Source: an uncultured Gemmataceae bacterium
GTDB taxonomy: Bacteria; Planctomycetota; Planctomycetia; Gemmatales; Gemmataceae
Assembly: GCA_937922175.1 (NCBI GenBank)
Contig: CAKZUU010000163.1
Coordinates: 1-15,733 of the forward strand
Direction: 5' to 3'
Length of the DNA: 15,733 bases
In this document: positions 8,025-14,972 of the stretch, piece by piece
Layout: every line of letters begins with the position of its first letter
Position numbering within the stretch: position 1 is the first letter of the stretch
Made by a program: the position numbers and the translations under genes
Notes under the pieces: model-generated
What the model saw: the letters and a program-made list of their open reading frames with translations, nothing else
What the model was told of the DNA's origin: nothing
Databases searched by the model: none

Positions 8025-10055
8025 TTACACCGGACCACTTTTGCGTTTCCGACCCCGACGGGCTTTCTTGATCTGCGGACTCGCGACCGTCTGCCCCTTG
8101 AGGCGGGCGATTTGATCACGGATTTCCGCGGCACCTTCAAAATCCAACTCCTTCGCCCGACGCATCATCTCTGCGTGAAGCTCTTGCAGATACTCCTCCG
8201 TGACGTAGTCGGTCGCATCAAGTCCCGCTGCCTCTTGAGCCAATCGATGTGCTTGAACTTCATCCTCAATCGACTGATCGATTGCTGCCTGAACCGTTCG
8301 GGGCGTAATGCCGTGTTTCGCGTTGTACTCGACTTGCCGTTGCCGACGCCGATTCGTCTCATCAATCGCCTGCTGCATCGATTCGGTGACACGATCCGCG
8401 TAAAGGATCACTTCCGCGTTAACATTCCGGGCGGCACGGCCGATGGTTTGGATCAAGGAAGTTTGGCTTCGCAAAAACCCCTCTTTGTCCGCGTCCAGGA
8501 TCGCGACCAGCGAAACTTCCGGAAGGTCCAGCCCCTCGCGCAAAAGATTCACGCCGACGAGAGCGTCGAACGCCCCTTGCCTCAACTCGCGCAACACCTG
8601 CACCCGTTCGATCGCATCGAGTTCGGAGTGCAGCCATTTGCACCGCAAACCCGCATCGGTGATGAAATGGCTCAAATCCTCGGCCAACCGTTTGGTCAAC
8701 GTCGTCACCAAGACCCGTTCGTTTTGAGCCGCCCGTTGTCGGATCTGCTCGAGCAGGTCCGGCACTTGACCTCGCGCCGGTTTGACCCGGATCAGTGGAT
8801 CGAGAAGACCCGTCGGCCGGATGACCTGTTCGACGACTTCGCCCCCTGTTCGGTCTAATTCGAGAGGCCCCGGTGTCGCCGACATGAACAAAACGGTCTT
8901 CAAGCGTCGCTCGAATTCGTCGAATTGCAGCGGGCGATTGTCCAACGCGCTGGGCAAACGGAATCCATGTTCCACCAGAGTCCGTTTTCGACTTCGGTCG
9001 CCGAAATACATTCCCCGCACCTGAGGCAAGGTGACGTGGGATTCGTCGATAATCATCAGGAAATCGTCGGGGAAATAGTCCAAAAGGGTGTACGGCGGTT
9101 CTCCCGGGCGACGTCCATCGAACCAGCGCGAGTAGTTCTCGATGCCGGAGCAGTAGCCGGCGTTGCGCAGCATGTCCAGGTCGAAGCGAGTTCGAGCCGC
9201 CAATCGTTGCGCTTCAAGGATTTTTCCCTGAGACTTCAGTTCGGCGAGACGTTCGTTCAATTCTTGTTCGATTCCGACAATGGCGTGACGGGTCCGCTCC
9301 TCGGGCGTGACGAAATGCTTCGCCGGATAAATGAACATCTCGTCGATTTCCCGCAACGTCTCCCCGCTCACCGGATGAATCACGGCCAGCGAATCGACTT
9401 CGTCGCCGAACAATTCGATCCGCAGGGCTGCCTCTTCGTATGCGGGCCAGACCTCGATCACATCGCCACGCACCCGAAATCGGCCGCGTTCCGGGGCGAC
9501 ATCGTTTCGCTGATACTGGATATCGACGAGACGCAACAGGATCTGCTCCCGCTCGATGAGGTCGCCTTTCTTCAAGTAGACCATCATCCTTTTGTAATCG
9601 GTCGGGGACCCGAGTCCGTAGATGCAGGACACGCTGGCGACAATAATCACATCATCGCGACTGACCAAAGCACTCGTCGCGGCCAGTCGAAGCCGGTCGA
9701 TATGTTCGTTGATGGAGGCGTCTTTTTCAATGTAGATGTCGCGCTGGGGAATGTACGCTTCGGGTTGGTAGTAGTCGTAATAGCTGATGAAGTAACAAAC
9801 GGCGTTGTGCGGGAAAAAATGGCGGAACTCTTTGTACAGTTGCGCCGCCAAGGTCTTGTTGTGGGACAAAACCAAAGTGGGCTTGTTCAACTCCGCGATG
9901 ACATGGGCTGCGGTGAACGTCTTCCCCGTGCCAGTGGCACCCATCAGCGTCTGATAGCGCTTCCCCCTCCGAAATCCCTCGACGAGTTGCGCGATGGCCT
10001 GGGGCTGATCGCCCGCCGGAGAAAAAGGACTGACCAGTTGGAACCTTGGCGCCAT
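8025..10055 (-). CDS. uvrB: UvrABC excinuclease subunit B
   Basis: This encodes a 676-aa, full-length UvrB, the DNA-damage-verifying helicase-like subunit of nucleotide excision repair. It is loaded by UvrA and recruits UvrC for incision. All landmarks are present: Walker A GATGTGKT at 39-46, the damage-probing beta-hairpin region YYDYYQPEAYIP at 92-103, the Walker B-type DESH at 337-340, MSATPG at 391-396, motif VI QTIGRAARN at 536-544, and the UVR domain at about 620-655 that contacts UvrC. The tail is basic (KKARRGRKRK). The ATG at 10055 has a strong Shine-Dalgarno (AGGGAGGGG, 10066-10058) two bases before it. A perfect TATAAT lies 37 bases upstream. I found no obvious LexA-type operator. 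It stands alone on its strand, divergent from the NYN gene. Confidence 0.98.
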   Translation of the reverse strand: MAPRFQLVSPFSPAGDQPQAIAQLVEGFRRGKRYQTLMGATGTGKTFTAAHVIAELNKPTLVLSHNKTLAAQLYKEFRHFFPHNAVCYFISYYDYYQPEAYIPQRDIYIEKDASINEHIDRLRLAATSALVSRDDVIIVASVSCIYGLGSPTDYKRMMVYLKKGDLIEREQILLRLVDIQYQRNDVAPERGRFRVRGDVIEVWPAYEEAALRIELFGDEVDSLAVIHPVSGETLREIDEMFIYPAKHFVTPEERTRHAIVGIEQELNERLAELKSQGKILEAQRLAARTRFDLDMLRNAGYCSGIENYSRWFDGRRPGEPPYTLLDYFPDDFLMIIDESHVTLPQVRGMYFGDRSRKRTLVEHGFRLPSALDNRPLQFDEFERRLKTVLFMSATPGPLELDRTGGEVVEQVIRPTGLLDPLIRVKPARGQVPDLLEQIRQRAAQNERVLVTTLTKRLAEDLSHFITDAGLRCKWLHSELDAIERVQVLRELRQGAFDALVGVNLLREGLDLPEVSLVAILDADKEGFLRSQTSLIQTIGRAARNVNAEVILYADRVTESMQQAIDETNRRRQRQVEYNAKHGITPRTVQAAIDQSIEDEVQAHRLAQEAAGLDATDYVTEEYLQELHAEMMRRAKELDFEGAAEIRDQIARLKGQTVASPQIKKARRGRKRKSGPV

Positions 10056-10091
10056 GTCCCCTCCCTGCCTTGTGGATACTCAGCCTCCCGC

Positions 10092-10097
10092 ATTATA
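10092..10097 (-). promoter_or_regulatory. -10 box (TATAAT) for uvrB
   Basis: Read on the minus strand, this is a perfect TATAAT, placed to start a transcript about 30 bases before the uvrB ATG at 10055. The -35 region is weak: CAGTTG at a 17-base spacing. Confidence 0.45.
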
Positions 10098-10121
10098 CTG
10101 GGCCTACTCTCACCCAACTGA

Positions 10122-10150
10122 CACTCCGCCGCCGTTATAATGACGGAGTG
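10122..10150. repeat. Inverted repeat CACTCCG-N15-CGGAGTG surrounding a -10 box
   Basis: Two perfect 7-base arms (10122-10128 and 10144-10150) flank a 15-base spacer containing TATAAT. The outer arm ends ten bases before the NYN start codon. The geometry fits an operator overlapping the promoter, or a stem-loop in the leader. No protein partner can be named. Confidence 0.4.
10136..10141 (+). promoter_or_regulatory. -10 box (TATAAT) for the NYN-domain gene
   Basis: A perfect TATAAT 19 bases before the ATG at 10161 would give a very short leader that still contains the ribosome binding site. No good -35 hexamer is seen at 16-18 bases; the nearest candidate, CTGACA at 10118-10123, is too close (12 bases). 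Confidence 0.4.
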
Positions 10151-10160
10151 AGGTAGGACG

Positions 10161-10697
10161 ATGCGCTTCTTCATCGATGGGTACAATTTGATGTATGCTC
10201 TCGGTCTGGTGAGGCCCCGTTCGCAGCGAAGCCTCGCCAAGTGCCGCGATGATTTGTGCGAATGGATTCGGCGAGTGCACGGCAGAGAAGCGGAAAAGGT
10301 TACGGTTGTTTTCGATGGCCCATTGCTTGGACGCCAACAGCCGCTGGACGACTCCGCGGAGGGTCCCCACGTTGTCTTCTCCCGGGGCGAGACGGCGGAC
10401 GATTGGTTAGAACGATTCATCCAAAACCAATCTCCTCCAGTGAGGCTGACTTTGGTCTCCAACGATCGACGGTTCCGAAGGCTCGTCCATGGTCGGGCCT
10501 GCGTCGTGTGGAGCTGCGACGATTATCTGGAGTGGGCGATGACCCCTCGCTCAGTCGAGTCAGCTTCCGAACCCGCCCCGGAGAAGCCGGTTCTTCCAAC
10601 GGATTCGGAATCGTGGCAGCGTGAGTTCGGCGACATCGACAACGATCCGAACCTGCGGCGTTTCAACCAGGTCTACCGCGACTTTGGCCTGTCTTGA
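10161..10697 (+). CDS. YacP-like NYN-domain protein (predicted RNA nuclease)
   Basis: This 178-aa protein begins directly with the NYN/PIN-like fold (RFFIDGYNLMYAL). Acidic and polar residues expected at the metal site are visible: D6 and N9 in the first strand, D52 in VVFDGP, the D80-D81 pair in ETADDWLERF, and D102 in VSNDRRFRR. The order of motifs matches the YacP/Rae1 group, of which Bacillus Rae1 is a ribosome-associated mRNA endonuclease. The activity here is inferred from family only. Residues 130-178 form an extra tail: a Pro/Glu-rich linker, then FGDIDNDPNLRRFNQVYRDF, which I do not recognise. The ATG is well supported by GAGGTAGGA upstream. The 3' end lies only 14 bases from the end of the opposing glycosyltransferase gene. 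Confidence 0.85.
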   Translation: MRFFIDGYNLMYALGLVRPRSQRSLAKCRDDLCEWIRRVHGREAEKVTVVFDGPLLGRQQPLDDSAEGPHVVFSRGETADDWLERFIQNQSPPVRLTLVSNDRRFRRLVHGRACVVWSCDDYLEWAMTPRSVESASEPAPEKPVLPTDSESWQREFGDIDNDPNLRRFNQVYRDFGLS

Positions 10698-10711
10698 ACA
10701 GTCCCCGCTCC

Positions 10712-11683
10712 TCACGGCCAACCCCAGCCCTTGTCGAGGAAGCCGATACAAGCGTCTGCCTTGCCGACGCGTGAAAAGGCCAAGCGATGACGCACGACCG
10801 CGGGAAGCTGCCCGACCGCTCGCAGACGCCCTTTGAGAAAGGGCCAGAAGCGACCTTCGCGCCAGCGTCGCCAGGACTTGGCCGCGAGCACAGCGAGGTG
10901 AACCCAGGCTGCCGCAGGCAGAAGCCGTAAGGGAATATTCCGCCAGAAAACCAGTTCTTCGTTTCGCGATTGCTGTTCGAGCAACAACGGGTCGAAGCGA
11001 CCGTAGGACGAACCCACATGATGCCAAACGCGCGAGCGGGGGTCAAAAAGGATTCGGCCGCCCGTACGACGCAGGCGAAAAGACAAATCAACGTCCTCAA
11101 AATAACTGCCGAAAAACTCGGGGAAACCACCGACACGCAAAATGGCCTCTCTGCGATAAAACGCGCTGGAGCCGCTCGCTCCAAACACCTCGCGGATCTC
11201 CAGCGGGAAATCGGCGAGGGGGCAGCCATGGCCGCGTTTCTGAGCGAAGCCCCCCCAATGGTAGGTATCGCCAGCGCTATCGATTCGCGGAAGCGTGTCA
11301 CCATGGCGTAACACCAGCGGAGCCACCGCAACGACTGCCGGATCCTGAAACAGGGTCATCGCGAAGTCCGCCCAACCCGCTTCGACTTCTGTGTCGTCAT
11401 TCAGCAACTCGACAAGCGGTGCCCGCGCGGCCTGGATCCCCCGATTCGCCGCAACGCAAAATCCGCGACGCGGTGTGAGGCGGATCAGTTGCACATGAGG
11501 AAACGTCGCCACGACACACGCAGCCGACTCGTCGGGCGAGGCGTCGTCCACGACGATGATCTCCGTACCTGGAGGAGCATGCGCCGTCACCGACTCCAGG
11601 CATCGCCGTAAGAGGTCCGCCCGTTGATGTGTCGGGATCACGATCGACAGTTGGGGCACGGCGGCCTCAGTCGGCGCGGACAT
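10712..11683 (-). CDS. Glycosyltransferase family 2 protein (second of a pair)
   Basis: This 323-aa GT-A fold enzyme starts its first strand at LSIVIPTHQRADLLRRCLES. Nucleotide-sugar binding residues are visible as VVDDAS (D46-D47) and the DXD-like LLNDDTEV (95-97). The catalytic acidic cluster is in FFGSYFEDVDLSFRLR (E196, D197). The C-terminal 80 residues are basic, with a hydrophobic stretch (PLRLLPAAAWVHLAVLAA, about 251-268) that may sit on the membrane. It is likely to add one sugar to a lipid-linked surface glycan; sugar and acceptor are unknown. The ATG at 11683 is chosen over upstream in-frame starts because AAGGAGGGG lies 6 bases before it and the fold begins right after. It overlaps the preceding glycosyltransferase gene by 17 bases and is the last gene of the operon. 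Confidence 0.92.
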   Translation of the reverse strand: MSAPTEAAVPQLSIVIPTHQRADLLRRCLESVTAHAPPGTEIIVVDDASPDESAACVVATFPHVQLIRLTPRRGFCVAANRGIQAARAPLVELLNDDTEVEAGWADFAMTLFQDPAVVAVAPLVLRHGDTLPRIDSAGDTYHWGGFAQKRGHGCPLADFPLEIREVFGASGSSAFYRREAILRVGGFPEFFGSYFEDVDLSFRLRRTGGRILFDPRSRVWHHVGSSYGRFDPLLLEQQSRNEELVFWRNIPLRLLPAAAWVHLAVLAAKSWRRWREGRFWPFLKGRLRAVGQLPAVVRHRLAFSRVGKADACIGFLDKGWGWP

Positions 11684-12632
11684 CCTTTTCCCCTCCTTGC
11701 GCCATCGTCCAGGCGCGAAGATAAGCTCGCTGTCGTTGCCCCAGAAGACAATCCCAAGCCAGCCGACGCAGTTGCTCGAAGGCTCTCCGTTCCGCTGAAT
11801 TTCGTGGCACCAACATGCCGCGAACCCATGCTTCGACGCCAACGATCAGCGCGAGGATGGCAGCGGCCGCGTTCGACCAGTGTTTGTGTGCATACGTCAG
11901 GAGAGCTTGCCGAGTGAGCAGACGCATCCGCGGCGGAAGCGGCCGTGTGTGCAGGGGGTGATCGTGGATGATGGCCAGTTGCGGATCACAAACGATATTC
12001 CAGCCAGCGGCACTGGCCCGTCGGCTGAGATCGACATCCTCGTAATAGAGAAAATACTCGGGGTCGAATCCGCCGATCTCGTCGAAGCAGGATCGCCGAA
12101 CGAACATGCCACAACCGCTGACCCAAGGGACCTTTTTCCGACGAGCGTTGATCGATAAATTGCATCTCCGCCGCACCCTGGGTCGAAGAGGGCCTAAAAT
12201 CGTATCGAGAAACGTTGGTGCCGTACCGGCGGACGGTTGCGTCTGCCCCAGAGGATCCCGGAGGCGCAGACCAACAACGCCATCCCGCGGGGAGGCCCGT
12301 TGCAAGTATCCGATCGCGGCATCAAGAAAACCCACGTTCACGCGGACATCGGGGTTTAGCAGCAGCAGCCACTCACTGCGTGTTAAACGTGCCGCAACGT
12401 TGACCGCACGACCGAATCCGACGTTTTCGGGCAGGGGTTGGTAAACGACGCTAGGGAGGCGGGCCATCGCCTCGAGATCCGTCGCCGAAAACGAACCATT
12501 GTCGATGATCAGGATTTGTGCTTGCCCCCGGCGAACCGCTTCGGCTTCGGACAAGAGTCGAACCAGTCGCGACGTCTCCTGACCCTGACGATAATTGACG
12601 ATGACAACGGACAGCAGCAAGCCGCCACCCAT
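11667..12632 (-). CDS. Glycosyltransferase family 2 protein (first of a pair, rhamnosyltransferase-like)
   Basis: Translated from ATG 12632 this is a 321-aa GT-A fold enzyme. Its motifs are LLSVVIVNYRQGQETSRLV (strand 1), LIIDNGS (41-47), the DXD-like LLLLNPDVRV (N93-D95), an acceptor-side WVSGCGMFVRR, and FLYYEDVDLSRRASAAGW (E198, D199). The arrangement resembles WbbL-type rhamnosyltransferases of cell-wall and O-antigen synthesis, but donor specificity cannot be told from sequence. A hydrophobic stretch at about 254-270 may anchor it to the membrane. The start is uncertain: ATG 12707 or TTG 12761 would add 25 or 43 residues. I chose 12632 because the fold begins there and the preceding stretch has atypical, more A+T-rich codons. 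No good Shine-Dalgarno precedes it. The next gene overlaps its end by 17 bases. Confidence 0.9.
   Translation of the reverse strand: MGGGLLLSVVIVNYRQGQETSRLVRLLSEAEAVRRGQAQILIIDNGSFSATDLEAMARLPSVVYQPLPENVGFGRAVNVAARLTRSEWLLLLNPDVRVNVGFLDAAIGYLQRASPRDGVVGLRLRDPLGQTQPSAGTAPTFLDTILGPLRPRVRRRCNLSINARRKKVPWVSGCGMFVRRSCFDEIGGFDPEYFLYYEDVDLSRRASAAGWNIVCDPQLAIIHDHPLHTRPLPPRMRLLTRQALLTYAHKHWSNAAAAILALIVGVEAWVRGMLVPRNSAERRAFEQLRRLAWDCLLGQRQRAYLRAWTMAQGGEKDVRAD
11690..11698 (-). promoter_or_regulatory. Ribosome binding site inside the upstream glycosyltransferase gene
   Basis: AAGGAGGGG on the minus strand ends 6 bases before the ATG at 11683. It fixes the start of the second glycosyltransferase and lies within the coding sequence of the first, which implies translational coupling. 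Confidence 0.6.
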
Positions 12633-12726
12633 GGGGCGAGGCCGGGAAGATTTGGAGAATTGAAATCTATCTCCGGGTGGAAAGTCGGGGATCCCTCCCA
12701 TTTCCATTCCCCCACGCGCTCGTCGC

Positions 12727-13242
12727 TCAGAACCGATGTCGACGACACCGAGGCGGACCAAGAACCTCCGTCAGCAAGATGGCCAAGGGGACAGTCTCGC
12801 GGGAGCGAAGAGTTTGGATGAGTTGTCGAGCGAGATTGGCCGGGGGTCCGACAGCTGAAGGCGGGGAAACGCTCTTCGGCCGTGGGGGCGCCGGTGGAGT
12901 CGCCGATTCCGCAATGACGGCCGGGATGGGTGAGGCTGCGATCGACGAGCCGGGCGTCGGTCGAACCTTCGCCGGGGGAGACGATACGGCGGGCTGAACC
13001 GGAATCACCTCCACAACGTCCGGCTCTCGGGGCGAAGGTGGGGGCGGCATTTTGACGACGACGATCGGGCGCGGTGGAGGAGCCTTCGCCGGCCGGGCGG
13101 GCCTCACGACCTCGACCTCGTCGATAGGCGGTTCTGACTTGGTTTGCTCACTCGCCGCCTTCCTGCGAAGTTGCTCGACCTCGCGGAGAAAACGTTCGAT
13201 ATCGCTCAGGGGCGAACGTCCAGGCCGAGGGTTTTGGGCCAT
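12727..13242 (-). CDS. Proline-rich hypothetical protein coupled to floA
   Basis: I recognise no characterised family in this 171-aa soluble protein. It has three parts. Residues 1-36 form a charged amphipathic helix (SPLSDIERFLREVEQLRRKAA). Residues about 37-133 are a low-complexity Pro/Ala/Val linker with acidic spots and runs such as APPPRP and MPPPPSPREP. Residues about 134-171 are a second helical segment (LARQLIQTLRSRETVPLAIL) ending in the basic tail PPRCRRHRF. There is no signal peptide or membrane span. The ATG at 13242 follows the floA stop by 3 bases, and its GGGAG (13255-13251) lies within the last floA codons, so translation is probably coupled. Two short conserved-looking ends joined by a proline-rich linker suggest an adaptor protein. 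A role with FloA is inferred from position only. Confidence 0.8.
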   Translation of the reverse strand: MAQNPRPGRSPLSDIERFLREVEQLRRKAASEQTKSEPPIDEVEVVRPARPAKAPPPRPIVVVKMPPPPSPREPDVVEVIPVQPAVSSPPAKVRPTPGSSIAASPIPAVIAESATPPAPPRPKSVSPPSAVGPPANLARQLIQTLRSRETVPLAILLTEVLGPPRCRRHRF

Positions 13243-13245
13243 TGT

Positions 13246-14328
13246 TCACACTCCCTGATCAGCTCTGCTGCGTTCATGAGATGCTGTGGCTTTTGAAGGC
13301 TGACTGGCGGCGGCGATGGCGCTGCGCATCTCGGTATCGGACTGGAGATTCTTGATATTGTAATAATCCATGATTCCGAGCCGGCCGTGCCGAAAAGCGT
13401 CGGCAATCGCCAGGGGAATTTCTGCCTCCGCCAGGACGACTTTGGCTCGATTCTCTTCGACCAAAGCTCGCATCTCCTGTTCCCGGGCGACTGCCAAGGC
13501 ACGGCGCTTCTCCGCTTCCGCCTGAGCCACACGCAGATCGGCGGCGGCTTGGTCGGCTTGCAATTTGGCACCGATATTCTCGCCCACTTCGATATCCGCC
13601 ATATCGACAGACACAATCTCAAAAGCCGTCTGCGCATCGAGCGAAGCGTGCAGCACTGTTTGCGTGATCATATTCGGATTGGCGAGGACTTCTTTGTGGT
13701 CGTTGGCGGAGCCAATCGCTTTGACGATCCCTTCACCGACCCGAGCGATAATCGTTTCCTCCGTGGCTCCACCGACCAACCGCTCGAGTTTCGTGCGGAC
13801 CGTGACCCGCGCCTTGGCTCGAAGTTGAATGCCGTTGCGGCAGACAGCATCCAGGAACTGCCGACCCTTCGCCGGATCCGGGCAGTCGATCACTTTCGGA
13901 TTGACGCTGGTTTTCACGGCATCGAGAACATCGCGTCCCGCCAGATCAATGGCCGCCGCCGTCTTCCATGAGAGGTCCATCCCCGCCTTGTGCGCCGCGA
14001 TGACAGCGGTTGCGACTTTCGGGACATTGCCACGAGACTGGTAATGCGATTCCAAATCCGCCGTTGACACTTTAACGCCAGCCTGCACCAAGGCAATCTT
14101 CTGGCGAACGACCATGGCATAATCCACCTTGCCCAGCCGCATCCGAATCAACTGCAAGAAGCCGATATTGGCTCCATAGAGCAAACTTTGAATCCACAGA
14201 TGGATGAAGGAGAAAAAGACGATGAGGATAAACAAACCGATGAACAGTACAATGACCCCGCCGACGACCCACAAGATCGTCGTCTCACTGACAGGCTTGT
14301 CCGCTGCAAAGGTGATGAGCGAAGTCAT
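13246..14328 (-). CDS. floA: Flotillin-like protein FloA
   Basis: This 360-aa protein of the YqfA/FloA family is slightly longer than Bacillus FloA (331 aa). A membrane segment spans about 18-42 (ILWVVGGVIVLFIGLFILIV), followed by a hydrophobic membrane-associated stretch (FIHLWIQSLLYGANIGFLQL, 41-60). The SPFH-type domain follows, with FloA-specific stretches such as KVSTADLESHYQSRGNVP and GIQLRAKARVTVRTKLERLVGGATEETI. An alanine/glutamate-rich coiled coil (LRVAQAEAEKRRALAVAREQEMRAL and beyond) drives oligomerisation. The C-terminus carries FRHGRLGIMDYYNIKNLQSDT, typical of the family. FloA oligomers organise membrane microdomains with NfeD partners. ATG 14328 has AGGAG 5 bases upstream; an in-frame GTG at 14343 would place that motif inside the gene. 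nfeD genes precede it and the proline-rich gene follows after 3 bases. Confidence 0.97.
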   Translation of the reverse strand: MTSLITFAADKPVSETTILWVVGGVIVLFIGLFILIVFFSFIHLWIQSLLYGANIGFLQLIRMRLGKVDYAMVVRQKIALVQAGVKVSTADLESHYQSRGNVPKVATAVIAAHKAGMDLSWKTAAAIDLAGRDVLDAVKTSVNPKVIDCPDPAKGRQFLDAVCRNGIQLRAKARVTVRTKLERLVGGATEETIIARVGEGIVKAIGSANDHKEVLANPNMITQTVLHASLDAQTAFEIVSVDMADIEVGENIGAKLQADQAAADLRVAQAEAEKRRALAVAREQEMRALVEENRAKVVLAEAEIPLAIADAFRHGRLGIMDYYNIKNLQSDTEMRSAIAAASQPSKATASHERSRADQGV

Positions 14329-14378
14329 GGACTCTCCTAGCACACGGTGACTGGGAACTTGACGCTATCGTACCTAGA

Positions 14379-14897
14379 TCACTCGAAGTTTGCCAGATCA
14401 GGCGCATTTTCCAGCGGTCGAACGATGACGGTGGCGCCTTTCACATCGATGCAGCGGACCCAGGTGTTCGGTTCGATCAGGACGCCTTCGGAAAGGCAGT
14501 CGACTCGCCGACCGTCGAATTCGACAACCCCCGCCGGACGCAGGACCGAGACCGCCTTTCCGACTCGACCCCGAAGCTGCTCCAGTTCCTCTCCACCAGG
14601 GAAGGCGACTAACTTTTCGTCCGTCGGCTGCCCTTCGACGATCATCCGCCGACCAAAGGGAGTCCGCGGCCAGATATACATCGCGAGAACGACAAAGATT
14701 GGCAGGAGAATCGCCTGACCGACCAGTGTGGCGAAACCGAGGTACACATCGCCGTAGACAAAAACGACCAAAATCCCAATCAGATCAAGAACGGCCGCCA
14801 CCACCAGGATTGAGCCTCCACTGGGGATGACTAACTCTGCCGCGGCCAAAACGACAGCCAGGGCAATCAGCGCGAATCCAATCGTCAAATAATCCAT
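14379..14897 (-). CDS. Short NfeD-family membrane protein
   Basis: This is a 172-aa membrane protein. Three hydrophobic segments occupy about 4-24 (LTIGFALIALAVVLAAAELV), 29-48 and 53-75. A cytoplasmic loop is followed by the C-terminal OB-fold (NfeD domain) at about 108-165, recognised by LRGRVGKAVSVLRPAGVVEF, the FDGRRVDCLSEG turn and WVRCIDVKGATVIVRPL. It lacks a protease domain, so it is the short type that normally partners FloA. Start ATG 14897 sits at the first membrane helix; only a weak GGTTAG precedes it. The long NfeD gene ends 75 bases upstream and floA begins 50 bases downstream. Confidence 0.92.
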   Translation of the reverse strand: MDYLTIGFALIALAVVLAAAELVIPSGGSILVVAAVLDLIGILVVFVYGDVYLGFATLVGQAILLPIFVVLAMYIWPRTPFGRRMIVEGQPTDEKLVAFPGGEELEQLRGRVGKAVSVLRPAGVVEFDGRRVDCLSEGVLIEPNTWVRCIDVKGATVIVRPLENAPDLANFE

Positions 14898-14936
14898 GGG
14901 CTAACCAATCATGATGACCGAACGTCCGGCCCCAGC

Positions 14937-14957
14937 CGAGTTGAGATCGACAACTCG
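14937..14957 (-). terminator. Stem-loop between the two nfeD genes
   Basis: CGAGTTG (14937-14943) and CAACTCG (14951-14957) form a perfect 7-pair stem with a 7-base loop, 15 bases after the stop of the long nfeD gene. No U-run follows on the minus strand. It may be an attenuator or an mRNA processing/stability element inside the operon rather than a full terminator. Confidence 0.35.
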
Positions 14958-14972
14958 ATTCCTTCGCCGAAT

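Noticed and set aside
8925..10121. A 398-codon open frame on the plus strand opposite uvrB
   Set aside because: It is antisense to an unmistakable, full-length uvrB and its translation has no recognisable domain. Long antisense frames are common opposite GC-rich genes.
10056..10160. LexA/SOS box upstream of uvrB
   Set aside because: I looked for CTGT-N8-ACAG and GAAC-N4-GTTC patterns and saw none; the inverted repeat present there (CACTCCG/CGGAGTG) does not resemble either.
13387..13971. A 194-codon plus-strand frame opposite floA
   Set aside because: It is the mirror of the conserved FloA core; no domain or start signal supports it.
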